DNA of 64,000 bases from Rhizobium sp. BK399. GTDB lineage: Bacteria; Pseudomonadota; Alphaproteobacteria; Rhizobiales; Rhizobiaceae. Location of the stretch: the NCBI RefSeq assembly GCF_014194695.1, contig NZ_JACIAH010000024.1:1-64000 (forward strand), given 5' to 3'. A program made the position numbers and the translations under genes. Shown here one piece after another: positions 25,515 to 33,826 of this stretch. Below the pieces are notes generated by a model, which saw only the letters and a program-made list of their open reading frames with translations, made no database searches and was not told where the DNA came from. Position 1 is the first letter of the stretch. Each line of letters begins with the position of its first letter.

Positions 25515-26759
25515 TTAGTTTCGCCTTAGCCTAAGATGCTCGAGGAAGAAACGAACCATCTCTGCTGAGGCATCCGGTCCATAGGAGTCGGTGTAGGAGC
25601 CGCTGCCATGGCCGCCCGACCAGGCATGTCCGGCACCTTCGACGAGCCAGTGTTCCACCGTCGATACCCCATTTGGGTCGGCAACAATTGTTCTCGTATA
25701 GGTCCGCCCGCCTGCGGAACGGCCCGTTTGCGTTTGGGTTGTCGAGCCTGCCGGAGTGGCTGCCGTCACGATCCGTTTGGCGTTGGAAGGATGAACCGTC
25801 CGGTCAGCACTTCCCTGGAAGACTATGGTGCGAACCAGCTCCATCGGGCGAGCACTGCGCTCGGGCCGGGATATAAAACCTGCATCCCCGCGCATGACGG
25901 AAAATGCCGACATGACGTCGTTTGCCGATCCATAGGGCAGTCCAGAGTGGATGCCCACTGCGGCATAGAGATCGGGATAGGTCTCGCCCATGACGGCCGC
26001 CATCGCGCCGCCCGCTGAAAGGCCGGCGACGAAAACCCGGCCGCGATCGAGGTTGAATTCAGACATGAGCTCCGCGGTGATCCCCGCAATGATCGCAGGT
26101 TCTCCAGCCCCGCGCATCTGATCCGTCGGCCGGAACCAGTTCCAGCAGGACGAGGCGTTGTGCGCCCCGGTCTGGCCGGGATAGGCGACGAGCAGGCCGT
26201 GTGCCTCGGCAATATCATTCATGCGCGTGCCAACGGCAAACCCATCTGGGTCTTGCTTGCAACCGTGAAGCATCACGACAAGCCCGCGCGGCTGGTCATG
26301 CGCGGATGCCGGTATGTAGAGCTTGTACTCTCGTCGGCCGGCCGCGCCGGTAAAGGATCGGATGAGAAATTGTGCCCCGTCTGCAACCGCAGGATAGGGG
26401 CCATGTTTGGCCATGTCTGGCGGAGTTGAACCCGACATCGATCCGAACGCGCTGCTCGCCGACCGTCCTTCACGCAGGATGCGTAGAACCTCTCCGAGGG
26501 GCTTTCGCAACCTTTGCGAGGTTGCAGCCCCGCTCAGCCCTTTCGTCGGCTCGATGACCTCTGCGGCGGGATCGATCGGAAAAGGTTTTGACCGGCCTTT
26601 TGATGGAGCAGGGGTAATGTCCGGGTCTGCTGTCCCGTGAGTGCCGAACGCTGGAGGGCCCGCAAGTGCAACTTGGATCACGCGTGTCGCCTCGGCGAGG
26701 TTGAAGGCGCGTGTGGATAGTGTTGCCCGGCGCATGGATGCTAGGAAATCCTCGTTCAT
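25515..26759 (-). CDS. PHB-depolymerase-family esterase
   Basis: A 414-residue alpha/beta hydrolase of the LpqC/poly(3-hydroxybutyrate) depolymerase type. The oxyanion motif MLHGCKQD is at 164-171, the nucleophile Ser248 in GLSAGG, and the catalytic His in GAGHAWSGG near the C-terminus. Residues 1-125 form a linker-rich N-terminal extension without a clear signal peptide. It may cleave short-chain polyhydroxyalkanoate or other esters. The second ATG (26759) is chosen because AAGGA lies 7 bases upstream. A CopG-type regulator precedes it by 30 bases and probably controls it. Confidence 0.9.
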   Translation of the reverse strand: MNEDFLASMRRATLSTRAFNLAEATRVIQVALAGPPAFGTHGTADPDITPAPSKGRSKPFPIDPAAEVIEPTKGLSGAATSQRLRKPLGEVLRILREGRSASSAFGSMSGSTPPDMAKHGPYPAVADGAQFLIRSFTGAAGRREYKLYIPASAHDQPRGLVVMLHGCKQDPDGFAVGTRMNDIAEAHGLLVAYPGQTGAHNASSCWNWFRPTDQMRGAGEPAIIAGITAELMSEFNLDRGRVFVAGLSAGGAMAAVMGETYPDLYAAVGIHSGLPYGSANDVMSAFSVMRGDAGFISRPERSARPMELVRTIVFQGSADRTVHPSNAKRIVTAATPAGSTTQTQTGRSAGGRTYTRTIVADPNGVSTVEHWLVEGAGHAWSGGHGSGSYTDSYGPDASAEMVRFFLEHLRLRRN

Positions 26760-26789
26760 GGACATGTCCTTGCTGGTGTTGCCGTTGCC

Positions 26790-27209
26790 CTAGCGAATAC
26801 GCTCGGCCAAGGCTGATTTCAGTTCTGCACTGGCGTGAAGTGCGCCCAGCACGGTGATGGATTCGATGGTTGCAAGGGCAAGCTCGGGGGAGACATCGGC
26901 TGCGATGCGGGCAAGTCCGACTATCTTGATATCGAGGCGTTCTCCGGCAGCCCTCACCGCTTCCAGATCGGCACTGGTATAGTCGCGAAGTCCCAGTTCG
27001 AGAGTGTGCCGGACGATCGATTGAGTGACCGCCTCACGCTCGATGGCAAGCTGGTTTCGGATTGCCGTGCGGATGAAATCCGTGCGATTGGAATAAAAGC
27101 CTTCCTGCACGAGAAGATCGACACGACCGAGATCGACATAGCCTAGATTAATCGTGATTTTTTCAGAGTCACCGCCCTTGTCGCGGAGCTTGTGAACATT
27201 GTCCTTCAT
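26790..27209 (-). CDS. CopG-family ribbon-helix-helix regulator
   Basis: A 139-residue protein. An N-terminal ribbon-helix-helix (ITINLGYVDLGRVDLLVQEG, then SNRTDFIRTAIRNQL) is followed by a ~75-residue C-terminal helical domain of unknown ligand. RHH proteins bind DNA as dimers with the strand at residues 18-23 in the major groove. It sits just upstream of the esterase gene on the same strand, and repeats in the region before its start (27219-27254) suggest autoregulation. GGAG precedes the ATG. Confidence 0.85.
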   Translation of the reverse strand: MKDNVHKLRDKGGDSEKITINLGYVDLGRVDLLVQEGFYSNRTDFIRTAIRNQLAIEREAVTQSIVRHTLELGLRDYTSADLEAVRAAGERLDIKIVGLARIAADVSPELALATIESITVLGALHASAELKSALAERIR

Positions 27210-27218
27210 AACGTATCT

Positions 27219-27254
27219 CCATCCAGATAGATGTTATATGGATGGTATATGGAT
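27219..27254. promoter_or_regulatory. Probable operator repeats of the CopG-type regulator
   Basis: CCATCC and GGATGG form an inverted pair, and TATATGGATG occurs twice in tandem, all within 45 bases of the CopG-family start. Repeated short half-sites upstream of an RHH gene are usual for autoregulation. The assignment is inferred. Confidence 0.5.
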
Positions 27255-27584
27255 GCTTTTCAAGTGCGACCGCACAGAGCGGTAATTCGAAGGCGGTTTC
27301 CATGGGATCGCGCCGGCTATCGTCGAGCGTTGGCGGGGAGAGAGGCGCCCCCCTTGTTCCTGGATTTCGGTGACGCTGAATTTGCGCTCCCTTGGCTGCC
27401 CGCAAAGGAACTCCTCTGGCCGCTGAATTACCTTCCACCGGAGCGAGTGATCGTGACGCCCGTTTTCCGGCAGAGTGTGATTGACCATCTGCTATCAGGA
27501 ACGCCGATTGAGGGGTTTGCCAGGCCGATGCCGGTTCCACCGCCTAAAAACCACCATTGCCCGGGTTTCAGGCCCATCTTATGA
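27249..27584 (+). CDS. Hypothetical protein divergent from the CopG regulator
   Basis: A 111-residue ORF from the ATG at 27249 (MDAFQVRPHRAVIRRRFPWD). The composition is protein-like (FLDFGDAEFALPWLPAKELL, LNYLPPERVIVTPVF), but I recognise no family. No strong ribosome-binding site is visible, and the N-terminal codons overlap the operator-like repeats. It could be a real divergent gene under the CopG regulator or a chance frame. Confidence 0.35.
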   Translation: MDAFQVRPHRAVIRRRFPWDRAGYRRALAGREAPPLFLDFGDAEFALPWLPAKELLWPLNYLPPERVIVTPVFRQSVIDHLLSGTPIEGFARPMPVPPPKNHHCPGFRPIL

Positions 27585-27922
27585 GTGCGCGCGGGCGGCG
27601 GCCAAGGTTCGCACGCAGCTGTTAGCGGTAGAACTCGGCGACTATCGGCAGCCTCCTGTTCGTCAGCTACAGCAGATCGGCCCTCCTGATCCATCCTCGT
27701 TTCGACTCCGGATCGAGGGCCACGGTCAGAGCGGTAGGGCGCACTCTGAGCCCGGAAATACAAACCTTGGTATACCTGCTACATTGAGGACAACTATGAT
27801 AACCTTGAGGCGTGAAGGACCGCCGCCCAAGGACACCCTTCTGCGGCCCGCTAATGCCCCGATCTCAGCATTTCCCTGCGATCAAATTCTCTGCATGCCG
27901 GTTCAACATAGGTTGCCAATGG
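27585..27922. other. Gap before the response-regulator cluster
   Basis: About 340 bases; no recognisable gene, RNA or hairpin. It presumably holds the promoter of the regulator cluster. Confidence 0.35.
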
Positions 27923-28288
27923 ATGTCTGGCTCCCGCGCGAAGATTGTCGCTATAGTCGATGACGACCGTAAATTTCGCGTCGCGTTGGAGGACATGCTT
28001 GCCTCCGCTGGCATATACGGCGAGCTGTATGCTTCAGGCGAAGATTTCATGTCCAGCAAGGGCTATCTCACGTGCGACTGCATTCTCAGCGATCTCCGGA
28101 TGTCGGGAATGTCTGGAATCGAACTCCTCCGACGACTGAGGGAAGGTGGGATCGAGCAACCAGTGATCCTAATGACATCCTATCCAGACCCGGATGCTGC
28201 GTCTGTCGCTTTCGAACTGGGAGCCTGTGCATTTCTCAGCAAGCCCTTAGATAGCAGTGAATTGCTCAATCTGCTGAGGCCACCATGA
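27923..28288 (+). CDS. Single-domain response regulator
   Basis: A 121-residue receiver domain with no output domain. The acidic pocket is DDD at 13-15, the phospho-acceptor Asp57 lies in CILSDLRMSG, and the conserved Lys is in FLSKPLD. Such proteins act as phosphate sinks or relay proteins. Its stop overlaps the ATG of the next regulator (ATGA), so the pair is translationally coupled. The ribosome-binding site is weak and an earlier in-frame Met is possible. The kinase at 30979 is a likely partner. Confidence 0.85.
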   Translation: MSGSRAKIVAIVDDDRKFRVALEDMLASAGIYGELYASGEDFMSSKGYLTCDCILSDLRMSGMSGIELLRRLREGGIEQPVILMTSYPDPDAASVAFELGACAFLSKPLDSSELLNLLRPP

Positions 28289-28920
28289 CCAAGGCGAGCC
28301 ACCCACCGTTTACAACGGTCCACATCATTGATGACGACCTGAGAATTCGAACGTCGCTGGTCGATTTCTTCGCATCGATTGGCCTGCTGGCTACGGCTTA
28401 TGCAAGGGCGAGCGACTTCATGGAGCAGGCCGACTTGTCGGGCCCCGGGTGTGTCATTCTGGATGTCCGGATGCCTGGAATGACTGGTCTGGAGCTTCAG
28501 GAAAAGCTGTCTGCTCTGGAATGCCCCTTGCCGATCATATTCATGACTGGGGACGCTTCTGTGGAGGCGAGCGTTTTGGCCATGAAGGCCGGCGCGTTTG
28601 ACTTCATATTGAAACCATTGGAGCTCAAAACCCTTGCTGAACGCACGGGTTTCGCGCTTTCCCGCAATGCTGAGATGCGGTCTAAATATCTGGCGCGGTT
28701 CCGCGCGCAATCGGTTGTAGATACTCTTACGCCCCGTGAGTCTGAGGTATTTGCCCTTGTTTCGAAAGGCCTGCCCAACAAAGCGATAGCACGGGAGATG
28801 AACATCAGCGAGATAATGGTCAAGCTTCACCGTAGCCGCATGATGAAGAAGCTTCAGGCCAGATCGATCGTGGACGTCGTGCGTACCTTCGATGAAATCA
28901 ACACCGCCCAGGCCAACTAG
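28285..28920 (+). CDS. FixJ-family response regulator
   Basis: A 211-residue regulator with a receiver domain (acidic pocket DDD at 16-18, phospho-Asp60 in VILDVRMPG, Lys in FILKPLE) and a LuxR/FixJ-type HTH at about 148-205 (LTPRESEVFALVSKGLPNK, then ISEIMVKLHRSRMMKKL). It activates transcription after phosphorylation by a FixL-class kinase. It is coupled to the single-domain regulator upstream and followed after ~135 bases by a paralogue. Confidence 0.92.
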   Translation: MTKASHPPFTTVHIIDDDLRIRTSLVDFFASIGLLATAYARASDFMEQADLSGPGCVILDVRMPGMTGLELQEKLSALECPLPIIFMTGDASVEASVLAMKAGAFDFILKPLELKTLAERTGFALSRNAEMRSKYLARFRAQSVVDTLTPRESEVFALVSKGLPNKAIAREMNISEIMVKLHRSRMMKKLQARSIVDVVRTFDEINTAQAN

Positions 28921-29056
28921 CTGCTATCATTTGCCGGCAGGCCACGATTGGCAAACCAACGTATATCGTCCGCGACCGCTACGTTGGTGTTAGACTGCTG
29001 CGCAACGTAGCCGGAACAAGTTCTGGCAGACAAGCACTCCGGCCGGGAGGTGTACC

Positions 29057-29713
29057 ATGGCAGTTTTGAGTTCCAAAGCGGAAGCAACGGTGGAACCCAT
29101 TGTCTATATCGTTGATGACGACGATCGGATGAGGGAATCGCTTCTCGACCTTTTTATGGCCACTCACAAGGAGGTATCCGCGTTTGCCAGTGGCGCTGAG
29201 TTCCTCGAAGCGGCGGACACGGGGCGACCGGGCTGCATAGTCCTCGACCTTCAAATGCCAAACAGCAGCGGCCTAGCGATACAAAAAGAACTGGCAACCT
29301 CCGGAAGCCGAATGCCTGTCATATTCCTGACGGGACACGCCGATGTTCCGTCCAGCGTCACCGCCCTGAAGGCAGGGGCGGTGGATTTCATTTTGAAGCC
29401 GTTCGCTCCTCGGAACTTGCTCGAAGCGGTGGACAAGGCAATCGAGCTAGATGACGAGCGTCATCGCGTGCTGAACGAACATAATAGGTTGTACGCACTC
29501 GCGGACACGCTTACGCGACGGGAGCGTGAGGTGATGTTCCTCATTGTAAGCGGCCTTATGAACAAGCAGGTGGCCTACGAACTCGGTATTTGCGAAATGA
29601 CCGTCAAGCTGCACAGGATGAACGTCATGAGGAAGATGGAAAGCCGGTCGCTCGCCGATCTCGTCCGCAAAGTCCAAAAACTCCATGACGGCCACGAGAT
29701 GACAACGGTGTAG
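29057..29713 (+). CDS. FixJ-family response regulator, paralogue
   Basis: A 218-residue regulator with the same layout as its neighbour: acidic residues DDDD at 20-23, phospho-Asp64 in IVLDLQMPN, Lys in FILKPFAPR, and a LuxR-type HTH near the C-terminus (LTRREREVMFLIVSG, EMTVKLHRMNVMRKM). It starts behind GGGAGGTGTACC. Similarity to the preceding gene suggests duplication and specialisation. It may act on the following MFS gene. Confidence 0.92.
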   Translation: MAVLSSKAEATVEPIVYIVDDDDRMRESLLDLFMATHKEVSAFASGAEFLEAADTGRPGCIVLDLQMPNSSGLAIQKELATSGSRMPVIFLTGHADVPSSVTALKAGAVDFILKPFAPRNLLEAVDKAIELDDERHRVLNEHNRLYALADTLTRREREVMFLIVSGLMNKQVAYELGICEMTVKLHRMNVMRKMESRSLADLVRKVQKLHDGHEMTTV

Positions 29714-29788
29714 TCCTCTAATTTACACGGGTTTGATGACGGGGTAGGGTGCCGACCGACAATAAACGCGGTTGGGGAACCGCCGAAT

Positions 29789-30982
29789 ATGGGCGAAGTT
29801 TCAGGCAATGCCGCCATATCCCGCGATCCTGCCTCTCTGGTGATCGGCGCGACAGCCGCCCAGATTATCGGCGGTCTCGTCCCTCAAATGTCGCCATTTG
29901 TTGTCGCTGGATTGATCGACGGTCTTTCGCTGCCGGAGCGCGATGCTGGTTTTATTGCCTCCGTCGAACTGTTGTCTCTCGCGACTGCCGCGATCCTGAT
30001 CGCACCGTTCTTATCGCGGTTTTCCTACAAACGGGCCAGCCTGTTCGCGATTATTGTGACCCTTTCTGCGCAAGGCGCATCGATCTTTGTCGCTGGGTGG
30101 AGCGGGCTATTGCTTTTGCGGGGATTGGCAGGAACCGGGGAGGGAGTCCTCTACGCGATTTCGCTCAGTATCGTAGCTTCTCACTCGCAGAACCCTGAAA
30201 AGATTTTCGGCTACTTCCAACTTGTCTGGGCGATAGGAAGCATTGCGCTTTTCAGCATCGGCGGTGAAGTCACCGCCGCATTCGCGCATCGAGGTATATT
30301 CACTCTCCTTGCGGCAACATCCCTGGCATTCACACCACTTCTTTTGCTCGTTCCCAACGTCCGCGCGGTGAGGGACGGCAACACGATCGTTGCCATCAAC
30401 AACCGGATGCTCGGAGTTTTGCTTCTTGCCGCAATCGTCCTGTACGTGGCCGTTTCCGCCGGGCTATTCGCCTTTAGCGGACCACTGGGCGAACGGGTCG
30501 GCCTTGATACCAGCGCGGTCGGATACGTACTGACTGCGTCCACACTCGTTGGTCTGGTGGGAGCGGGTACGGCCACGGTGCTGAACGTCCGCTGGGGAAG
30601 GGCAACTCCAATCACGGGCTTCTGCGTTGGTTACATCCTCGTCGTGCTGGCGCTCTGCCTCTGGCCCGACCCGTGGGCATACAGGATAGCGGTCATTGCA
30701 TCGGCCGTCCTTTACTACTTTTCGCTGCCGTATCTATTCGGCCTGGCTGCTGCGCTCGATTCCAGCGGACGGTGGGCGGCGGCGGCAGGTGCTGCAAATC
30801 TCCTCGGGTTTGCAGCAGGTCCCGTTTTTGCGGGCGTAGTGATCGGGGCTTCCGGCTATGCGAGCTTGGCGGCGGTTTCCAGCGCGATGATCGCTGCAGC
30901 CTGGGTCCTGGCCATGTACGTTATAGGCCGTGGGTACAATGGTCGGAGCCTTCGCGAGCGCGTGCCAGAATCGACGGCCTAG
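29789..30982 (+). CDS. MFS transporter
   Basis: A 397-residue protein with about 12 hydrophobic segments and an MFS loop 2-3 region (FLSRFSYKRASLFAIIV, basic residues between helices 2 and 3). The N-terminus is short and cytosolic. The substrate is unknown. It follows the FixJ-like pair on the same strand and ends with a TAG that overlaps, on the opposite strand, the TAG of the histidine kinase gene, so the two genes converge tail to tail. Confidence 0.88.
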   Translation: MGEVSGNAAISRDPASLVIGATAAQIIGGLVPQMSPFVVAGLIDGLSLPERDAGFIASVELLSLATAAILIAPFLSRFSYKRASLFAIIVTLSAQGASIFVAGWSGLLLLRGLAGTGEGVLYAISLSIVASHSQNPEKIFGYFQLVWAIGSIALFSIGGEVTAAFAHRGIFTLLAATSLAFTPLLLLVPNVRAVRDGNTIVAINNRMLGVLLLAAIVLYVAVSAGLFAFSGPLGERVGLDTSAVGYVLTASTLVGLVGAGTATVLNVRWGRATPITGFCVGYILVVLALCLWPDPWAYRIAVIASAVLYYFSLPYLFGLAAALDSSGRWAAAAGAANLLGFAAGPVFAGVVIGASGYASLAAVSSAMIAAAWVLAMYVIGRGYNGRSLRERVPESTA

Positions 30983-32499
30983 ACTTGTTCAGCCGGAAGC
31001 CCGATCGGCAAAGTGAACGCGACGGTCGCACCCACCGTCTCGTTGTTTTTCACCCAAAGATGGCCCCCGTGGGATTCGACCATTGAGCGGCAAATCGGAA
31101 GGCCCATCCCCATCCCCGCGCTCTTCGTCGTGAAGAACGGCTCGAAAACGCGGTCAGGATCGCTAAATCCACTCCCGGAATCCTCAACGGAGATGACAAC
31201 GGTATTGGGACCATCCCGATCTGTTTTTATCCTCAACTTCCTCAAGGGGTTCGTGCTGTCCATCGCCTGAATTCCGTTCCGGATCAGGTTCACCAAAATC
31301 TGTTGCACTTGGATGTGATCGACCAGAACCTGTGGGAGCGCTGGATCGAGTTCGGTATCGATCCGGGTGGTCGTCGCGGCAATTTCGTCCGACATGAGGC
31401 TCAAGACCTCGTTGATCAGTTGGTTTATGTCCTCAACTGTTCGCGCCTGGGGCTTGTGCTGGAAGAGGGCGCGGATTCGAGCGATGACATCCGTGACCGC
31501 TCCAACGTCCTCGGATATACGTTCCGCAGCACGCCTGCCCCTCTCGACGTTCGGTGGGTCGGCCGACAGCCATCGCGAGCATGCCTCGGAGTCAGCGGCG
31601 ATCGCTGCAAGCGGCTGATTGATTTCGTGGGCGATAGACGCCGAAAGCTGTGACAGGTTGGCCGCTTGCGTTGCCTGCGCCAGCTTTTCCGCCGATCGTC
31701 GCAGCGCCGCCGTCGCCTGTACCTGGTCCTCGATGTCGTGGCATAGGCCGAACCATTGGACGATATTGCCGTCCTGATCCCGCAAGGGTTCGGCTCGACC
31801 TGACATCCATCGATAAGCGCCGTCCGCGCGAAGTAGACGATACCTCATTGAGAATCTGTCCCCGGATGCCAGGCACCGGGTAAGCTCGACACCAACGGCC
31901 TCGACGTCATCCGGATGGAAAATGGTGTCCATAACGGACTCGAGCGAGCTCACGTTCGACACATCAAGGCCAAGAAAATCGGCCATGCGCTTGTTGACCA
32001 GGGTTGTCGTTCCATCAGGCGTCAACCGCCACAAATGGCTTGGGACCATATCGACGAGCAAGGATAGCTCGAGCGTACGCGCCTTCAGTTCCGCTTTTTG
32101 ATCCTCCATGTCGACGTTCTGACCGTGCCATGCCGTTATCCGGTGGTATGTGTCCCAAGATGGCCGCCCCTCGATACGAAACCATCGATACTCGCCGTCT
32201 GCTCCTCGTAAGCGGTGCTCGCCCTTGAAAATTTCGCCTGTGTGCAGCGAATGTCGCCACTTGGCAGCTGCGGCGTCATGATCGTCGGGATGGACCCGCC
32301 ACAGCCAGTCAGACTCTTCTGTCAAAGAGCCGACGCCGAAGTATTCTCGCATGCTCGGATTGATGTACGTGAACCGCCCCCCCGAGTCCGTCGACCACAA
32401 ATGGCCAGGCAGCGCGTCCACTAGGTCACGCGCCAGCGCCGCAAAGTCGCGGTCGCTTCCCGATTGATCAACCTTCGACAGCGCCTTGCCTTCAGACAT
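30979..32499 (-). CDS. PAS-domain sensor histidine kinase, FixL class
   Basis: A 506-residue soluble kinase without membrane segments. Two PAS/PAC units (about 20-132 and 145-262; WFRIEGRPSWD, WMSGRAEPLRDQDGN) precede a HisKA domain with phospho-His291 in ASIAHEINQPLAAI and a HATPase domain (LVNLIRNGIQAMD, VEDSGSGF, GMGMGLPICRSMVE). The HEINQPL motif puts it in the FixL subgroup, partners of FixJ-type regulators. No haem-binding PAS signature was identified, so the signal is unknown. It probably phosphorylates the three regulators next door. Confidence 0.92.
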   Translation of the reverse strand: MSEGKALSKVDQSGSDRDFAALARDLVDALPGHLWSTDSGGRFTYINPSMREYFGVGSLTEESDWLWRVHPDDHDAAAAKWRHSLHTGEIFKGEHRLRGADGEYRWFRIEGRPSWDTYHRITAWHGQNVDMEDQKAELKARTLELSLLVDMVPSHLWRLTPDGTTTLVNKRMADFLGLDVSNVSSLESVMDTIFHPDDVEAVGVELTRCLASGDRFSMRYRLLRADGAYRWMSGRAEPLRDQDGNIVQWFGLCHDIEDQVQATAALRRSAEKLAQATQAANLSQLSASIAHEINQPLAAIAADSEACSRWLSADPPNVERGRRAAERISEDVGAVTDVIARIRALFQHKPQARTVEDINQLINEVLSLMSDEIAATTTRIDTELDPALPQVLVDHIQVQQILVNLIRNGIQAMDSTNPLRKLRIKTDRDGPNTVVISVEDSGSGFSDPDRVFEPFFTTKSAGMGMGLPICRSMVESHGGHLWVKNNETVGATVAFTLPIGLPAEQV

Positions 32500-32825
32500 T
32501 GGCTCCTCCGGTCAAAAAACACTAAAGCCCACCTTTCGCTCGGTTTGGCGATCAGGCGGCTTGTTGAAGGGATGGCGCATTATACGCTGAAGAAGCCGAT
32601 CTTCAAGTTACAGTAGTGCGCTATCTTTCCAGACAAAAGCTTCCATCGGGCAGGGCTTTGGGTTTCTTCAGGTTAGGTGTCGAAGCGCTCACAGGACCCC
32701 AAACTTCAGTTTACTTGTTGGCTGCGCTCCCACGCCTTACGAAGGTTTCCAATCGGTCGCTCAAAGCGGCTGAAATCGAAGCGCAATGGCGCTCCGGTAG
32801 CCAGAACCCGAGCAAGGCCACGGAG

Positions 32826-33334
32826 ATGAACGCAAATTCCACACACTTGATCTCCCCAAATACCGAAGCCGACGGGCTCGATATATCGGGCTTCCTCGCG
32901 GAAATAGCATTGGAGGTCGAAATGACGCTGGGAGAGGATATCGTCCTGGACATCGAGGTCCCCTCAACCATCCCTCGCGTGACGGTCTTCGCGACGCAGT
33001 CATCCAACTGCTCGCGAACTCTCGCGAAGCCTTGCCAGAAGGAGGTTCGATCTCGCTCGCAGTGGCTGCGACGCGCCATGCCCCCCTCTCGGAGGTCGTA
33101 GAACTTCGAATTGTCGACAACGGCATAGGGATGGACCGCGAAACACTCCGGCGCGCCAGCGACGCGTTCTTCACGACGAAATCCACTGGCCTCGGCGGTT
33201 TCGGGCTGACGATCGTCGGCCACTTTGCCCAAGAGATCGGAGGAAATCTCCATCTGCAGAGCGAGATTGGCATCGGCACGCGCGCAACTCTGGTCCTTCC
33301 GCTGCGAAGCCGTGATGAAAAACTGGCTCTGTGA
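32826..33334 (+). pseudogene. Histidine kinase ATPase domain, frameshifted
   Basis: The frame from MNANSTHLISPNTEADGLD reads a kinase-like segment (EVEMTLGEDIVLDIEVPS) and then loses the family pattern near 32977. The pattern resumes in another frame as DGLRDAVIQLLANSREALPE, then IVDNGIGMD, TTKSTGLGGFGLTIV and a stop at 33334. These are the N, G1 and G2 boxes of HATPase domains. There is no HisKA His, so it is a C-terminal piece of a kinase with one frameshift. A sequencing error would give a short ATPase-only protein instead. Confidence 0.7.
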
Positions 33335-33366
33335 GAACGGAGAAGATTGGTCACAAGGAGGACTTT

Positions 33367-33810
33367 ATGGAAACGTCGAAGAAGACCGTGAATTTCGGAG
33401 TTCCTTGGGAAATGACCTATGGCTACTGCCAAGCGGTCCAAGTCAAGGATGTGGTTTACCTTTCTGGGCAGCTCAGCCACGACAGCGAGGGAAATCTCGT
33501 CGCTCCTGCTGAGCTGGACGCATCTGGGCGTCCTGTGAATTTCTCGAGTATGGAAGCCCAGATGCGGCAAACCTACGCCAACGCCGTGGCGCTCCTGGAA
33601 AAATTCGGAGCTACGCTTGATGACGTGGTCGAGGAGACCTTGTTCGCTCTCGACGTCGACGCTGCCTTCGCGGTAGCAGGAAAAGTCCGGAAGGAAGTGT
33701 ACAATACAGAGCTGCCTCGGTGCGCGAGTAACTTGATCGGAATTTCCCGTCTCGCCTTCCCGGAGCAGCTCATCGAAATCACGTTTCGAGCGGTTTTGGC
33801 ATCGGCGTAA
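33367..33810 (+). CDS. Rid-family protein (YjgF/UK114-like)
   Basis: A 147-residue Rid-type protein. The core (VKDVVYLSGQLSHDSEGN, QMRQTYANAVALLEKFGATL, LIEITFRAVLA) matches the YjgF/RidA superfamily, which hydrolyses reactive enamine/imine intermediates. The canonical RidA Arg lies in the segment before ASNLIGISRLAFP, but the exact catalytic set should be treated as unassigned. AAGGAGGACTTT precedes the ATG. It stands between a broken kinase fragment and the convergent pump gene. Confidence 0.85.
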   Translation: METSKKTVNFGVPWEMTYGYCQAVQVKDVVYLSGQLSHDSEGNLVAPAELDASGRPVNFSSMEAQMRQTYANAVALLEKFGATLDDVVEETLFALDVDAAFAVAGKVRKEVYNTELPRCASNLIGISRLAFPEQLIEITFRAVLASA

Positions 33811-33826
33811 CGAAAATCGGGGTCAA

